Shown piece by piece: positions 12,201-24,806 of a DNA stretch of 64,000 bases (within the stretch, counting starts at the first letter, position 1; each line of letters opens with the position of its first letter). The stretch spans positions 3,338,618-3,402,617 of the forward strand of contig OY848917.1 in the NCBI GenBank assembly GCA_963693285.1, in the 5' to 3' direction. The position numbers were made by a program, and so were the translations under genes. Origin of the DNA: Xestospongia muta (Eukaryota > Porifera > Demospongiae > Haplosclerida > Petrosiidae). The notes under the pieces are model-generated. The model saw nothing but the letters and a program-made list of their open reading frames with translations, searched no databases and had not been told where the DNA came from.

Positions 12201-15200
12201 TATACAATCAAAATCAAGAACCCAACCCAATTAGAAGCATCTTGGCAACGCTCAATTCTAAGAGATGGTTCATTGTACTTACGCTCTGTGTTTTAAGAAA
12301 CAAGAAAAGCCTAATAAAAATTAGAAATGGCACACATGCCAAGAATGAAATAAGGAATTGGAACTCATCAACTAGGTCATTAATTAGAATTTTGAAATAC
12401 ATGAAGGCGCATAAAAATAGGAATTGGAATGTCCGTCCTTAGCTTTCATGCAAAGGAATGGACTAACACGTGACATTCTGTAAAAACAATGTGGTTTGTC
12501 AGGCTCAGGTTCAATAGGCTTTGTGGTTTACTATGAAGCTGGTTAAGAACTATACTATGACACACCATTTATATTAAAAGTAATACCAATATTATGGTAT
12601 TATATTGTGTATGCAATTTACTTGTGTTGTATACATTATAATCCTAAACTCTAAACCCTTAAAATGCATACGCTATATCATAAAATGTATACACTATGAT
12701 TGTATGTGTATACATTATACAATATTACTTATGTTAAAACAGTGTGCCATAAGTGTACGATGAAACTTTTCCTATCTAAGCAAAGGGCCTGGCCTTGCCA
12801 GAATACATTCTAACATGACTGTTGTGTAGTATAATGAAAATTTAGGACTTAAACTTGTGGATTTATGATTGCTAATGATATTATGGACCTATGATGTATT
12901 TACTATGTTGGATGTGTTAAGATTTTATTTAGTGACTTGCATATGTTTCACATTTTAAGATGTGCTAATTCTGCTAGGCTTTTCACATTTTTGTCAGGAG
13001 GTCTGGATTTCTCAGTAATTAAAATTATTTATTAAATTATTAGTTTTCTATCCTAGTGATATAACATTGACAGACCTCATTAAAACAAAAAAATTGGGAT
13101 GCAGTTAAATTGAATCTTGCAGAAACAATATTAGGTGTCCACAGTATTCAATAAATTGTTATTATAGAGTTATGTAGTTGTTAATTGTATTAAGTTAAGC
13201 TCATAGTGCCACTACACCATTTAAATTACAACATGTAGTTGCTAAATACTGACATATCCACCTCCTGCATCTTTTCCTCTTGCCATGGCCGTAAGGCCAC
13301 GCATTCCACTAATACCTTTCTAGCAATGGCTTGACCAATCAAAACTTGTTTGTTCTGGGCCTAAATAAAAAAAAGAATCTAAGCTCATTCCAGTGACTTT
13401 GGTTATGAGAGGCCTCAAAACAGCAAAGTAGGTATCAAAGAGAGAAATTTTTAGTCTTACACACAGCTAAGTGCCTATAGATTTGCCTAGACTTATAGTA
13501 TAGAGCTCTCACAATACTAACATCATTTAACATGCATTATTTTGTTGTTAAATATATATAAAATATAATTTAATAGGTTCATGTTGTAACCGACAATGCT
13601 AAACTAACTGAAGGAGACAAATGGTTGAATTTATCAAAAGTAATGGGTGAGTTATACTAGAAGTTTATTTAACATTATAATATTTATAGAGTATAAATAT
13701 TGTGTAGTAAAGCTAAATATATGCCTCTGCAGCTGGAAGAATCAGTTTTGTATTCAATCCTGGATATATGTGTCACTAAAAGACCAGTTTTTAATATTCA
13801 AATTGTAGATAGCAGTATTTGGCCTTATCTTTAATTTAAAGATTGAGTTACTTATGTATAGATATATGTCTTCACCTTACCTTGTGTCCTTCCCTTTTGG
13901 CATTGTCATTTCTACATTTCCTTCTATTTTTTAAAATGATTTCGTTACTTGTTACACATTAAAATACATATTCAAGTTGATAAAATATCTCTAAACCAAT
14001 CCTAGTATAGGTTAAATCTCAATAATTGTCGAGCGCCATAGTGCGAGGCAACTAATCCGAATGATGCAAATAATGCTCGATTTGGTTTCTATACGTGGTT
14101 TGGTCACACTTAGAAATGCAATAATTGCTTTACTAGAACCCGGAACCAGAGGTACATAAAAGCATGTAATCAGTTATTTTTGCAGTGAAATGCTTACTTA
14201 ATGTTTAGCGATGCAATAAACTTGAAGAAAGAAAAAAGCAGAAATAAATTAAGACGATTAAAAGATGTGTATAAGATGTTTAGAGCAGTGTGAAAGTAAA
14301 TAAGATCAAAGACTAAGTTATAAGTTAGGTATACCAGAAATTATCCTACAAATACTAAAATTTACTTTATATATCGTGGACAGACTAAGAGCTCAAAATC
14401 ACATTTGTCATTAATTATTATTGCATTAGGCAAACCTTGCATATCCACATACTCCTAGTTATAAAGTATCCTTGACAATTATAAAGTAGTTATCACATCA
14501 GAAACATATGTATAAGAATGTACTTTGAAAAGTAATGTAGATATTTACAAAAGTTGTATTTTGTTAGGTTTCACTGTACACCATGCTGATTGCCCTGTTG
14601 GTCATGACTCAGCTAGTCTCTGCTGTAAGTCAGGAGTCGACTTTGATAATTTTTACAGAGCAATAGAAGCAGGACAAAAATATGGGTAAGTCATAATCCA
14701 AATTCTTATGTACATTTCACATAGCCAACTAGTCCAGCCTCTAGCTTGACCTCATACTGGTAACTGTTTTCTTTTGTGAGACTAGTAGTGAGCTTACTGT
14801 AGTTTTCTACAAATTGTTTAATTTAAGAACATTGATTATTGGAATTCAGTACACAACTCTATTCAAAATTAATATTATGTAGTGCAAATGCCTCAAACCA
14901 GAGTCAACAGAAAACCTATTCTTAGCTGCCAGTACAGGAAATTTCATGTAGGTTGTCTTAGCTTGGTAGTCTCAGCCATTATTAATATAATTATTATGTT
15001 TACTATCACGCTACTAAATGCATATTTAAAACTAAAAAATATCATATGGTAGCTTCTAAAACTAAAAGTAACTGACAATTTATTTTGTACCAAACCTTAT
15101 ACTAGTACTGATACTATAAAAATGCATCAAAGTGCTTAACCTCACTGCGGTGCCCAGTGTAAATCTATACTGCAGAGTGCTTGTACGTGTATATTTAAGT

Positions 15201-18200
15201 TTGGACAAGGTGTGGTCAAATTATTGATGGGATCACGTGATGCACATTACAAACTGTTGTTTGATGACTCAGCATTTCTCTTCAATCAAAGTGAAAAAAG
15301 CTTTGTCGTTTACTGGGTACTTTGCACTCTGATTGACATGTCTGTGATGCTGTAACTGAGTAAGTAATAGTGATTCAATTGCCAAGCAAGATTAAGTGCT
15401 AGATTCGTGATGAATGTTTCTCTGAGCCTTTACATGACGTTTTAAAAATGTTTCAATATTTCATATACAAAATTTATTGTAACTTGAAAATGAAGTGTTC
15501 TTTGGAAATGTCCCGTAGTACAAATATAAATCAATATATTATCTATTAGTAGCAGTTTTTTCAGTGCTTTGAGACGTTCCTGAATGTGTTACTTCGCTCC
15601 AAGTCCATGTACAATCTTGAAAACACTTTTCAGAACTTTTCTAACGATTACTTCGACCAACGGCCTTCTGTCTTGCTGATCTGTATTCCTCTAAGATTCT
15701 CTATAGCATACTAAAAAATATCCACATTAAGTTTTTTACTTTTTGAGAAATGGCACCTTGACTCTGCAGCATGAAAATTCTTTTGCCAGTTTTAAGCTTT
15801 CGTTTTCCTTGACGATGTTCTTGATACTACTGTTGTAAAGTCCACACGTTTTTCTATTCGATGCTAGACATTGGTAGCTGCTAATACTTTGCTTGCCAAG
15901 TTATAGCAGTTCAAAAAAACAAGCAGTGCAGACACACACACACATTGCACACTGACAGACTACAGTAACCTTGCTTTGCGCCCACGTGCAGCGAGGTTAA
16001 ATATTATAGTTTCATTTGGGGATGAGATTACAGCTATAAAGAAACAGTTAAACTATTGTGGACACTGTAAAATGAATATGTTATTTTAGCAACTAATTTG
16101 TACATTACATGGGTGGGGGGTTACTATGGGATATAGAATTCATGTGAATTACTCACTGTATAATTTGTTGTTTTGTAATAGTACAACATACAAACAAATT
16201 TTACAGAGAGTAATTCACATGAATTCTGGATTCAATAGGAATCCACATTTAAGCTACAAATTAGTTGTTAAAATAACTGATCAATTTATACTGTGTATGC
16301 ATTATATATATATAATATATATATATATATAATGGTCAACTCTGTCTTGAACCAACCCTGCTGGAACTATTTTCCTCAAGAATTTTCAGCCATTTCAATC
16401 TGAATCAGATGTATTATCACCTACAAACCTATTTATAAGTGTTAAAGTGTTTTGTCCTATGAATAAAAAGCTATATAGTACTATTTTTAACGCATGGTCA
16501 GTGCCAATCTTTAAGGATTGGCACATGTCTAATAGATTGATGTGTTAGAGCATAAGTTGTGATGCTAGAATTGATCACTTATTTTTGTAGCTAAGATTGT
16601 TCAATTTTTTGATGTTTAATTTGTTTACTGGTAAGGTTCGTATATGTTCTTCTTTTAAAGCTTTGTTGATTTAATTGCTCGTTAGTAGAGCTCATCTACA
16701 AACAGCTAAGTGTAGTTATGGATCATTCAAACTTGACAAAAGTATTTTTAAAAGACAGGTACAGCGTTTGTACATAATACTTGTCAAAGGAAGTATTTCT
16801 ATCAAAGAAAATTATGATTTTATTATAGTGTGAAAGCTTAATATTATGTATGCAGAAGGTTCCAAGCTAAGGGATCCATTTCTTGAAGGATAGTTTTCCA
16901 ATAACTAGACTCCTAAACAGAAACTTTGGGTGCTAATAAGCATGCTTTGTTGAAAATATTATCATGATAGTGCTGAACTGTTGAAATATATTATGACAAA
17001 ATTTCAAAAAACTTGAAGGTTGTTTAACCAAACATTTCAACTACAAAAGGTGGTCTTCATCCTAGCTCTATTTAGCATTTAGTTCCCTTTATTGCTCTTT
17101 TTAGATGGTTTTGTCACATTGACGATGATCTTTATGTCAATGTTCCACATCTTGTTTCGACCCTCCAGAAGTATAATCCATTTAAAGAGTACCGATATGT
17201 TGGACAGTTTCCTTATTATCAAAAATACATTGGTGTATTTAAACGTCTCTTACCAGCTATATTAAAACCTGTGAGTTATATACTATTAGTGTAATAGTAG
17301 CATTGCTGTCATCATTGATTAGGTTGGTTTTGAGGTTGCATGATTTTTGTAGAGTAGTTTATTTCAAAAATTTAGTCACTGAAATATTTAAATGTTGGTG
17401 TACACTGTTAAAACTATCAAGTTCTTTTATTATTTTAAGTTTGTCCCTTTTTAATTCTATTTTATTTTCAGTAAAGTGTGCCATTTGTACTGTTAAAAAT
17501 AACAATGAAAGTAACAAAAATTATAACATATAACATTTCTGTTATTGTAATGTGTATTCCATTTGAATTTCAAGTAGATTCATTATTTTTGTTTAGTTTA
17601 ACACAACATTTCGTTATGCTGGGGGACCAGTTTACTGCCTAAGTGTTAAACTAATGAAGGACGTTGAAAGACATCTACGGTAAGTGTAGTTTGTATCACA
17701 GCTACACATATACAGTACATTCAATTTAAACATGTAGGTTAAAATGGTTTATTACAGACTTGTTCCATAGTTGTTTGTTAATACTGATAACACTTGAGAA
17801 CACTGTTGTTCCAAAGGCCTGATGATAGATATCAATATAATCTCTTCCATATATTTTAGGTTTGCTTAAGTGATACCTTTGATTTTTTAGCAACTTGCAT
17901 TAAATGGTGTTAGAAAGCAATCTATGCTTTTAATATTCATACCTAGATGTACCATACAGATATTGCATGTATTTTATTTGTAAATTACATTTTTTGTATA
18001 ATTTAAGAGGAAAAGAGTTTTCCGATACATGCAAACGGTTACAAATTGGACCAGAGGATCAAGCAATAGGAACAGTTGTACAGCTCATTCTTGGACACAA
18101 TTTTACAAGAGAGACAGGATTTCATTTTCAAAAGATAATGGATATTCCTTCAAATACATACAAGGAAAAGGTTTGTCAAAGATAATGGATATTCCTTCAA

Positions 18201-21200
18201 GTACATACAAGCAACAGGTTTGTCAAAGTTATAGTTGTGAATGAATCTGGTAAAAGTTTCTTTTTTCTTATACAATTTTAAGCCACTCCTTGAACAGTTA
18301 GTACACAGCTTTTATAAGCAATGTGTTTGTGGAGACTTGATAACAAGGAAAGTCCACCATTGTGCTTTCTAGAGATAATAATTATTTTCTCATGCAAGAT
18401 GACTCATTTTAGATAGGAGTATTTGTAGATTTATTTTCACATATCAGGTCTCATTTTTTTGTGAACGTCCATATACTCACTCTTCAAATGAAATTTAAGT
18501 ACTGGCTATGTGTGGCTGTAATAAAGTTCATTGATTATTACAGTGTCATACCACAATGCTACCAGATCACGCAATTGACCACTGTGTAAACAATTATTAG
18601 AACAGTACTTAGCATGTATACTATATATATATACATACTTTTTGTATTTCTAAAGTTGTACAATGTGGAATTAATTATAGTATGATCTTGTACATTGATA
18701 AATCGTTGTATTGTTCTCCTTCCAAGAATTATTCTTTTTAATATGTAGATAACACTTAATCTTGATGGCTATGATGTCCCTAACGCCACTTTTACAAAAG
18801 CTGTAGACCCTTCCAGGTAATTCACTAATAAATATAGTATTACCAATTGTAGCCTTTTTTATGGTTGGTAACCAGTACAATGTATTTTTAAAACTCATGA
18901 AAACATTACTGTTATCTTACTATGGTACATTATAATTCCAATTTGTAGTATTTTACAATAAATATCACATTGACAATTGACTTTATTGTACCTTCTACGC
19001 ATTTACTATATGATCATAATGTAATGTAGACCCATAGTTACCATAATATTATATTAGGTAAATTTGAAAGACTAAAATATTGGTAAGTTTGGGCCTGTTT
19101 GGCATGTATTATTTATATGTTATACAATATAAATCACCCCAAATTTTTATCACATCTAAGTAAATGAGGAAGTAATGGAGAAAATACCTTAATAGGCTAA
19201 GCAAATACAAAATAGATTAATTTTCCATATTTGCCATTTGATAAGGGTAATCAAGAATCACAAATAGAAGTGAGAGTTCTATATCATAGCATTTACAGTT
19301 CACAGAGAGCAATGCATCTAGAAGCTGACGCCCGTGAATTTTGATTATACATAAACATGGACAATAGCTGCAAGACATACTTGTTGTATCTATTGGTGTG
19401 TATTTGTGGTTATGTAAACCTATCTAATGGTGATTCGCGGCAAGATCACTGCTTTTAATGCTAGTACTGAAATATAGAATTCTTGCTTAGAACAGCTTTA
19501 CTTAAATTTTGTGCAAACAATGTTAAGAATCCAGTTAAAAAGACATCCATGTTGCTGACTGTGTGTGGACCATCCACATATCAGCTCCTCAAGCGTCTCC
19601 TGCAGTCAGCTAGTCTTGCTGACAAAATGTACAATGATTCAATCTAAGCCTTATTAAGCAATGTGACTCCCTCTGCCATTGTCCAGTGTTTCAAATTTAA
19701 TAATAAGATACACAATTCTGGTTAATCTGTTGTAACTTATGTTGCTAAGCTAAAAGCTCTAGGAGAACACAGGATTTGAGATCAACTTAATGAGATGGGA
19801 TGGGTCCATCTCATGTAGGGAACTAATGATAATGATATATAACACCGTCTACTCTAAGAAACAGATCTAACAAAAAGAAAGCCCTTGAGATGGCACGAGC
19901 AATGGAAGTGGTAGCTGGTGATATTAATAACTTCCAGAAACAAATAGTAATTCCTACAATGGTACAATGTCTACAAGAACAAAAACCTAAATCATCATGC
20001 TATCAATGTGGCAACAATTGTCTTGAAAGTCATTTTCAACAGGATAGTTGTGACAAAGTTGGCCATATCTCTTAAGTTTGCTGCAACAAACCTAAGAAAG
20101 TCTCAAGGAAAACTTTGGTTTTGCAAGATCTGCCCACTGCTAATACAATTTTGTCTCCACAATAACTTGACAGGAAGTTCTAAAATAATTGTTTTGATAG
20201 TCTGTGTAAAGAAGGTGGTCCTTTGCATGGAACTGGCTTGGTTGTCTTTAATTAGTTAAGACATTATAAAGTACACACTACTAAAGTGTACAGAAGCTAA
20301 TGGCAGACTTCCATTTCTACTTTCCAATTTTCATCACCTACTTTGAAAATTCCAATTAACGACCCAATTAATTATCGAAGCAGAAAATTGACATTCCAAT
20401 TTCAATCAAATTGGGGTTTGAACGTCTTGCTAATGCTTGATTCTAAGAGACAGCTTGTGGTACTCATGCTCCGTGTTTTATCAATTAACAAGAAAAACCT
20501 AATTATAATTAGAAATGGCGCACATACCAAGAGTGGAATAAGTAATTGGAACCCATCAACTGGGTCGTTAACTGAAATTTTCGAAATACACAATGGAAAT
20601 TGGAAAGTAGAAATGGAAGTCCACCCTTCCTTGGCTTCTGTAAACACCCATTTCACATCCACACACCAGAAAACTTGTCCTTATAAGGATCTTTAGATGT
20701 CCAAGTTGAGTATGAATCACAAGTTCTAGTTCTTCCCAAAATTGTTGTCATAGAACAGGGTACAAGTTTATTTGGACAGAACTGGCTTGAGAAGATTAGA
20801 ATTAATTGGTCATTGTTCACACTGTAGCAAACTAGCAATGTCAAATACTATAACCTATTACCTATTATGAGAACATGAATCGTTTTTGTTATTGTCTAGG
20901 AACAACAAACAATTTTATACACAATTTTTTATCCTACAGCTCAACTTTTCTTTAAACCATTTACAAAACCAAGATATTATCACGGCAGTACTAATTTCAG
21001 ATTGGACAGCCCCCATTGTCCCTGTAATCAGTACCAATTCCTGGAGACAACTTGGCCATACACCATCTCTCAGACAATGTCGTCACTGCCTCATAGGTTA
21101 AATAAATCATGGACTGATGCAGACCCAGTATTATTGAGTTTGTTGTCTGGTTCATGAAGATTGAAAATCCCTGACTTGTGAATCCAGATCAATTATCTGA

Positions 21201-22244
21201 TATTATTTGCTCTGGAATTCTATGATTTGCAAATATGACTCTTGAGTTTGTCAATAGTAGCTACAATAAACAAAGATGAACAACATGACATCTATCTATT
21301 TAGAATGTACATCATTTAACAAGATAGTTTTCCTAAGAAAAGACCAAGGTGATCAATATGAGCTCTTCTTACCAATGGTTGAATGAAAAATTCCCAGGAG
21401 CACAGAGGAGTGTTACTTTGGATAGAACAATGAAGTTGACATAGCTTACTATGTTGAGCTTTATCTTGGAGGCATGTTGATCTTTTTAATAATATTTCCA
21501 GCTCACACGTGTAGTAATTGCATATCACCACCAGCAGCATGTTCCTGACTTGGCACAGGAATGTCAACTCGATTCACCAGACCTACTTTTCTCTCATGTT
21601 ATAAGTCTGGGTATGAGACTAGCTACATGTACTTGAAGCATTCTATTGTTTAAATAAGTCATGTTCTAAAAGTACTGTATGCTCATGAAATATGAATGTA
21701 TATGTAAGATTTATGTCACCTTTGGAAGTCTATCCACATGTAGAAACTAGGAACATACCTATTAATATTGTATGTGGTGTATTACATATTCAGCAATATC
21801 GTATATAGAGTATTAATAGTAACAGGATTTCTTAGACAATTACACATAGAATTTAATCTTTGCTAAATACTTAGATGAAGACCTATATCATTATTGTCCT
21901 TTTTTATCTGTCCTATATAAACTAAATGTAGTGAAAGATTGTTATTATCTATCAGTATAATATGATTTAGCAATACACCATATAATATCACTAAAAGACA
22001 ATGTCAAAAAAGACTAAAAATATGACTCATAAGGAACATCAATATGTGGTTAAATGCTTTATATTTTAATAATTAAAGATCATGTTTTATACTCTGTTTT
22101 TATTGTAGGTATCTTTCATTTCATTGTTCTCTGTATCCTGAATTAAACTGGTGTAATGCTAACATTCATAGTATAGATGATATAGTAAACTTGATTTCTA
22201 TGAGTCGTGATAGAATTTATAATCGGATCTGCCGTGATTATTAG
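9266..22244 (+). CDS. FNG: Fringe, O-fucosylpeptide beta-1,3-N-acetylglucosaminyltransferase, 8 exons
   Basis: Fringe adds GlcNAc to O-linked fucose on EGF repeats, notably of Notch, in the Golgi. Eight exons join in frame: 9266-9571, 13577-13646, 14568-14685, 17105-17270, 17597-17679, 18008-18170, 18749-18816 and 22109-22244. They give 369 residues, close to vertebrate Fringes (~380). The start MWWRKKRNFFLIFVGLIA gives a basic cap and one membrane anchor, as expected for a type II Golgi enzyme; an in-frame ATG at 9254 would add four residues. Family marks: YLSVKTSKRFHQKRL near residue 75, WFCHIDDDLYVNV with the metal-binding DDD, FRYAGGPVYCLS (matching the FATGGAGFCIS region), PEDQAIGTVV, and a C-terminal FHCSLYPELNWC that parallels IHCHLYPDTPWC. 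Introns are large (up to 4 kb) and full of repeats, unlike the compact PLAA introns. The donor after exon 6 is tandemly duplicated. Confidence 0.94.
9830..10461. mobile_element. piggyBac-type non-autonomous element, copy 1
   Basis: It lies in Fringe intron 1. The left end is CCTCGCTGCAG (9830) and the right end AGCAAGG followed by TTAA (10458-10461). The interior is homologous to copy 2 at 15136-16000 for most of its length (shared word: AAAATTTATTGTAACTTGAA). It contains a (CA)n run at 10426-10450. The left TTAA is decayed. The piggyBac assignment rests on the TTAA flank and CC...GG termini of the better copy. Confidence 0.8.
11270..11850. mobile_element. Inverted-repeat element with TTGTCCCCAGAC ends
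   Basis: In Fringe intron 1, the sequence near 11277-11385 (GGCCAGCCTCTT, AGTCTGGTG, GACTGGGGACAA) recurs inverted near 11684-11845 (TTGTCCCCAGACC, CACCAGACTAAGTGAC, GAGGCCAGCC). Related TTGTCCCCAGAC ends occur at 49083 and at 32900-32930, pointing to a family. Exact ends were not resolved. Confidence 0.6.
12028..12451. mobile_element. MITE with GGACATTCCAATT ends, copy 1
   Basis: The left end TGAAGGTGGACATTCCAATT pairs with the right end AATTGGAATGTCCGTCC followed by TTAGCTTTC. The interior word AGAAATGGCACACATGCCAAG is shared, with changes, with copy 2 at 20290-20645. It lies in Fringe intron 1 and is non-coding. Confidence 0.8.
15136..16000. mobile_element. piggyBac-type non-autonomous element, copy 2
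   Basis: It lies in Fringe intron 3. TTAA (15136-15139) is followed by CCTCACTGCGG, and the right end reads CAGCGAGG followed by TTAA (15997-16000). Terminal inverted repeats beginning CC and a duplicated TTAA target are the known hallmarks of piggyBac elements. The 857-bp interior has no transposase frame and is homologous to copy 1. Confidence 0.83.
18131..18224 (+). repeat. 47-bp tandem duplication across a Fringe exon end and its splice donor
   Basis: Units 18131-18177 and 18178-18224 differ at only a few positions. Each contains the exon tail coding KIMDIPSNTYKEK (or its variant) followed by the donor GTTTGT. Because 47 is not a multiple of three, reading through the first donor meets a stop in the second unit. 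Splicing at the first donor (18170) keeps the frame into exon 18749-18816. Confidence 0.95.
19490..20140 (+). pseudogene. Ty3/Gypsy Gag-like remnant in Fringe intron 7
   Basis: Translated in pieces, this region resembles Gag of Ty3/Gypsy retrotransposons: YQLLKRLLQSASLADK, AIVQCFKFNNK, VTYVAKLKALGEH and KALEMARAMEV, then a zinc-knuckle-like segment with CYQCGNNC and CDKVGHISKVC. Several stops and frame changes interrupt it, so it is dead. It continues toward the reverse-transcriptase scrap at 20880-21110. Confidence 0.8.
20290..20645. mobile_element. MITE with CTTCCATTTCTACTTTCCAATT ends, copy 2
   Basis: It is homologous to 12028-12451, sharing the AGAAATGGCGCACATACCAAG region and GGAATAAGTAATTGGAACCC. 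Its inverted ends CTTCCATTTC...GAAATGGAAG are partly decayed. It is inserted inside the dead Ty3/Gypsy element in Fringe intron 7, so it arrived later. Confidence 0.78.
20880..21110 (+). pseudogene. Ty3/Gypsy reverse-transcriptase fragment
   Basis: The peptide ISDWTAPIVPVISTN matches the start of the Ty3/Gypsy reverse-transcriptase domain (consensus of the form SDWAAPIVPV). No catalytic YVDD region follows. It is a short scrap downstream of the Gag remnant on the same strand. Confidence 0.7.
21150..21590 (-). pseudogene. Ty3/Gypsy integrase fragment, inverted
   Basis: On the minus strand the order is a PLCSWEFFIQPLVRRAHID segment with HLGLFLGK, followed by FANHRIPEQIISDN and GFTSQGF. These match the integrase core start (PWARIHIDYAGPF-like) and the SDNGPQF-like active-site region. 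Stops interrupt it. Its orientation is opposite to the Gag and reverse-transcriptase scraps next to it. Confidence 0.75.
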
Positions 22245-24066
22245 ACCTTCTTCTAATTTACTATGTTCTGGCAATCATTATTAGAACAATTATTTTGAAT
22301 AATTTCCTTTCATGTTAATAAGAAACACGAAGTATCTATCTACAGAAGAGATCAGATCTTTATAAACATAAGATATCTATCAAATACATACCTCATGTTT
22401 CTTCTCAACACAAAAAGATTTTATACAATTTTGAGCCACAAGACAAATCCAGTCAATACCACAAGCCTAATACATGACTCTGCAGAAACCTCTAATCATT
22501 GTCAAACCTATATAATCATTATTTTTTAATAATAAAACATGACAATAGAAATTTCTTTGACAGAGATGAATAAACAAGGTTTGTACTATACGTTCTTTAA
22601 CAGAATTTGGTTAGACATTATATTGGAGGTTTCTACAGGAAATAGAGCACAAGGGTGAAAACTCTGGCTTTATGCTCATGCTCCATTTTCTTTAAAGTGG
22701 ATTTAAAAAGGTCAACATTTGTGTTATAATTGTTTTATTACTATGTCACCTTTAATTTACAAGAATGAAATACTGTGTTTTGTTGTTAATGTAATCTCAA
22801 TTTTACTTCACAACATACAAAGTATTTTTTTTGATTGTTATTTTTCGACAATTATGCATTGTTAACAATGAAGACATACATATGACCCGTTCTCTATGAT
22901 TTGCTATATGTTACTCTTCTCTAGCATTAGCATGTTATACTTTATATATAATTTATGGAAAAATATAAATATTAGGAAATCTGAAGAGTCAAACTGAAGA
23001 TTCTAACATTGCTATAGTTTCCACAGCAACAGCACAGAGCAAAAGCTATCAAAATCAATTGATCTTGCTTCATCTATTTTGTATATAATGTTTTTCAGGA
23101 ACAATAAAAATCCAACAGGAAGAGCTGTTAAATGAGCACGCTGGCTTGAGATTACAGTAACCACATAGCTATTTTATTAGCCCAATTTAATTTGGACAAA
23201 GGATACTTACTGAACTGTATGAAGAAAACTTTCAGGAAAAAAATTGAATTTGAATAGAGTAAAGCTAATGAGATCTGACTCTATTCAGCAGAAACATTGT
23301 CTGCTTTCTTTTACTCAATTTTAACTTGCTTGTGTGAAATGTTTTTAGATTTTTAGCAAAGTGGTTGTAGGAGAGTGCATACATCAATGTGTATATACCT
23401 GAAATAATTAAGAGATGGAAAGAGGTTCATTAGTCTTGATTGTGGAGTGTTGAGCAATTTATACCCACAGTTCCAACTTAGTGGATTGCGTCATATTTAA
23501 CTATTATTCACTAAGTTTTTTTGAATGGTTTTAATTATAGAAATGTTTTACTATAGTATTCTTAACATCTATTCTTTTTTCCTGCATTCAATATCACACA
23601 TTTAGAATACTGATGTATTAACAACTATATAATAACTCAATGATATGTTCATCTCAGTTTATATGATAATTAATCACTGACCATATGCACTTACTGACAA
23701 ATTCGTAAGTTACAATTTTTCTGCTGCACAGCCTGCTTGTGCTAAGGTAGTATAGAGTTCTGCGCAAATGATGTGCATGTAATGTAGTTGTGGTTAGTCA
23801 GTGGTTGCAAGTTTCCATATATTAATGTGGATATAATTAATTCATATTATTATCATAATTTTAATAACACTACAAGTATTTACTATACTATAGCCTAATG
23901 ATTGACTGTGTAAAAAATTGTTAATGACAAACAGCCATTTTTATAATACACAAACTGTATTTGAATTCACACAATATGGACAAGTTTTAAATTATACTTG
24001 AAATAAATGCACAATAGTTGAAAAAACTACAAAAGTCATTTGCAAGTCATGATTTGCAATCTTTTA
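22245..24066. other. Convergent spacer between Fringe and the four-pass membrane gene
   Basis: AT-rich non-coding DNA between two 3' ends. AATAAA-type signals occur near 22530 for Fringe. No gene, repeat family or strong structure was recognised. Confidence 0.5.
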
Positions 24067-24806
24067 TTATGAAAGTGAGCTTGACTTTTCTTTGCGGAAT
24101 ATTATTATCTTGATAATTGTGAACTTAAGAGAGATTCCTAGTAAAACTGTAGCAATCCATGCACACACCTTAAAAACATCAGAAAACATAGAACACTGAA
24201 TTATATAAACTTACAATTGGACCAATGGTTCTAGTTGTATTAATGCAATTGTTATAATCCCTATATATTAGAAACAGTAATTGTCGTGTCATATAGTAAT
24301 TACATAATTGATCTTACGTGGAATCATTAATATTGTATGTACAAGTTACAATAGTGCCAGCTGTAAGAACAATTGTGGAAATGACACCAAACACCATAGA
24401 TATTATGGAGAGTATAATATCTGCTATTAGCAATATCATGTTTCTATAATAAAGCAATGACTATTAATGGCAAAATGTACTATTGTATTTACCTTATGAG
24501 CCCCAGCACTATTTTCAAGACTCCTATCGTTAGAAGTACAATTGACATTAAAGAGATTATAGCTTGGCCCCATATGACAAATAGACAAGCACTATTGTTA
24601 GATGAAGATGATGCACCTCTGAAAAGTATGCACGAGCGCATAAAAATCTCATTGTATATTTGGGCAAATGAGCCCATAGCAGCTAAAGACAATGTTAAAC
24701 CAAGAAAATATATGACACAAGAAATGGTTTGAAGTATGAGCGTTTTACTGGTCAGCTCTTCTCTTTTGAACTTGTTTTTAAGCTCTGTAAAATCCATTAT
24801 GCTCAT
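24067..24806 (-). CDS. Four-pass membrane protein, family not recognised
   Basis: Four exons join in frame: 24493-24806, 24318-24443, 24215-24260 and 24067-24195, giving 204 residues. Hydrophobic spans occur near residues 20-48, 70-104, 106-136 and 165-192. The short N-terminus (MSIMDFTELKNKFKRE) and the basic tail (FRKEKSSSLS) would face the cytosol. The third-to-fourth-span loop carries TCTYNINDSTDYNNCINTT with cysteines and possible N-glycosylation sites. The layout resembles CD20/MS4A-like or tetraspanin-like proteins, but the CCG motif of tetraspanins is absent. I do not assign a family. All exon phases agree and all splice sites are GT-AG, so the gene itself is well supported. Confidence 0.8.
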
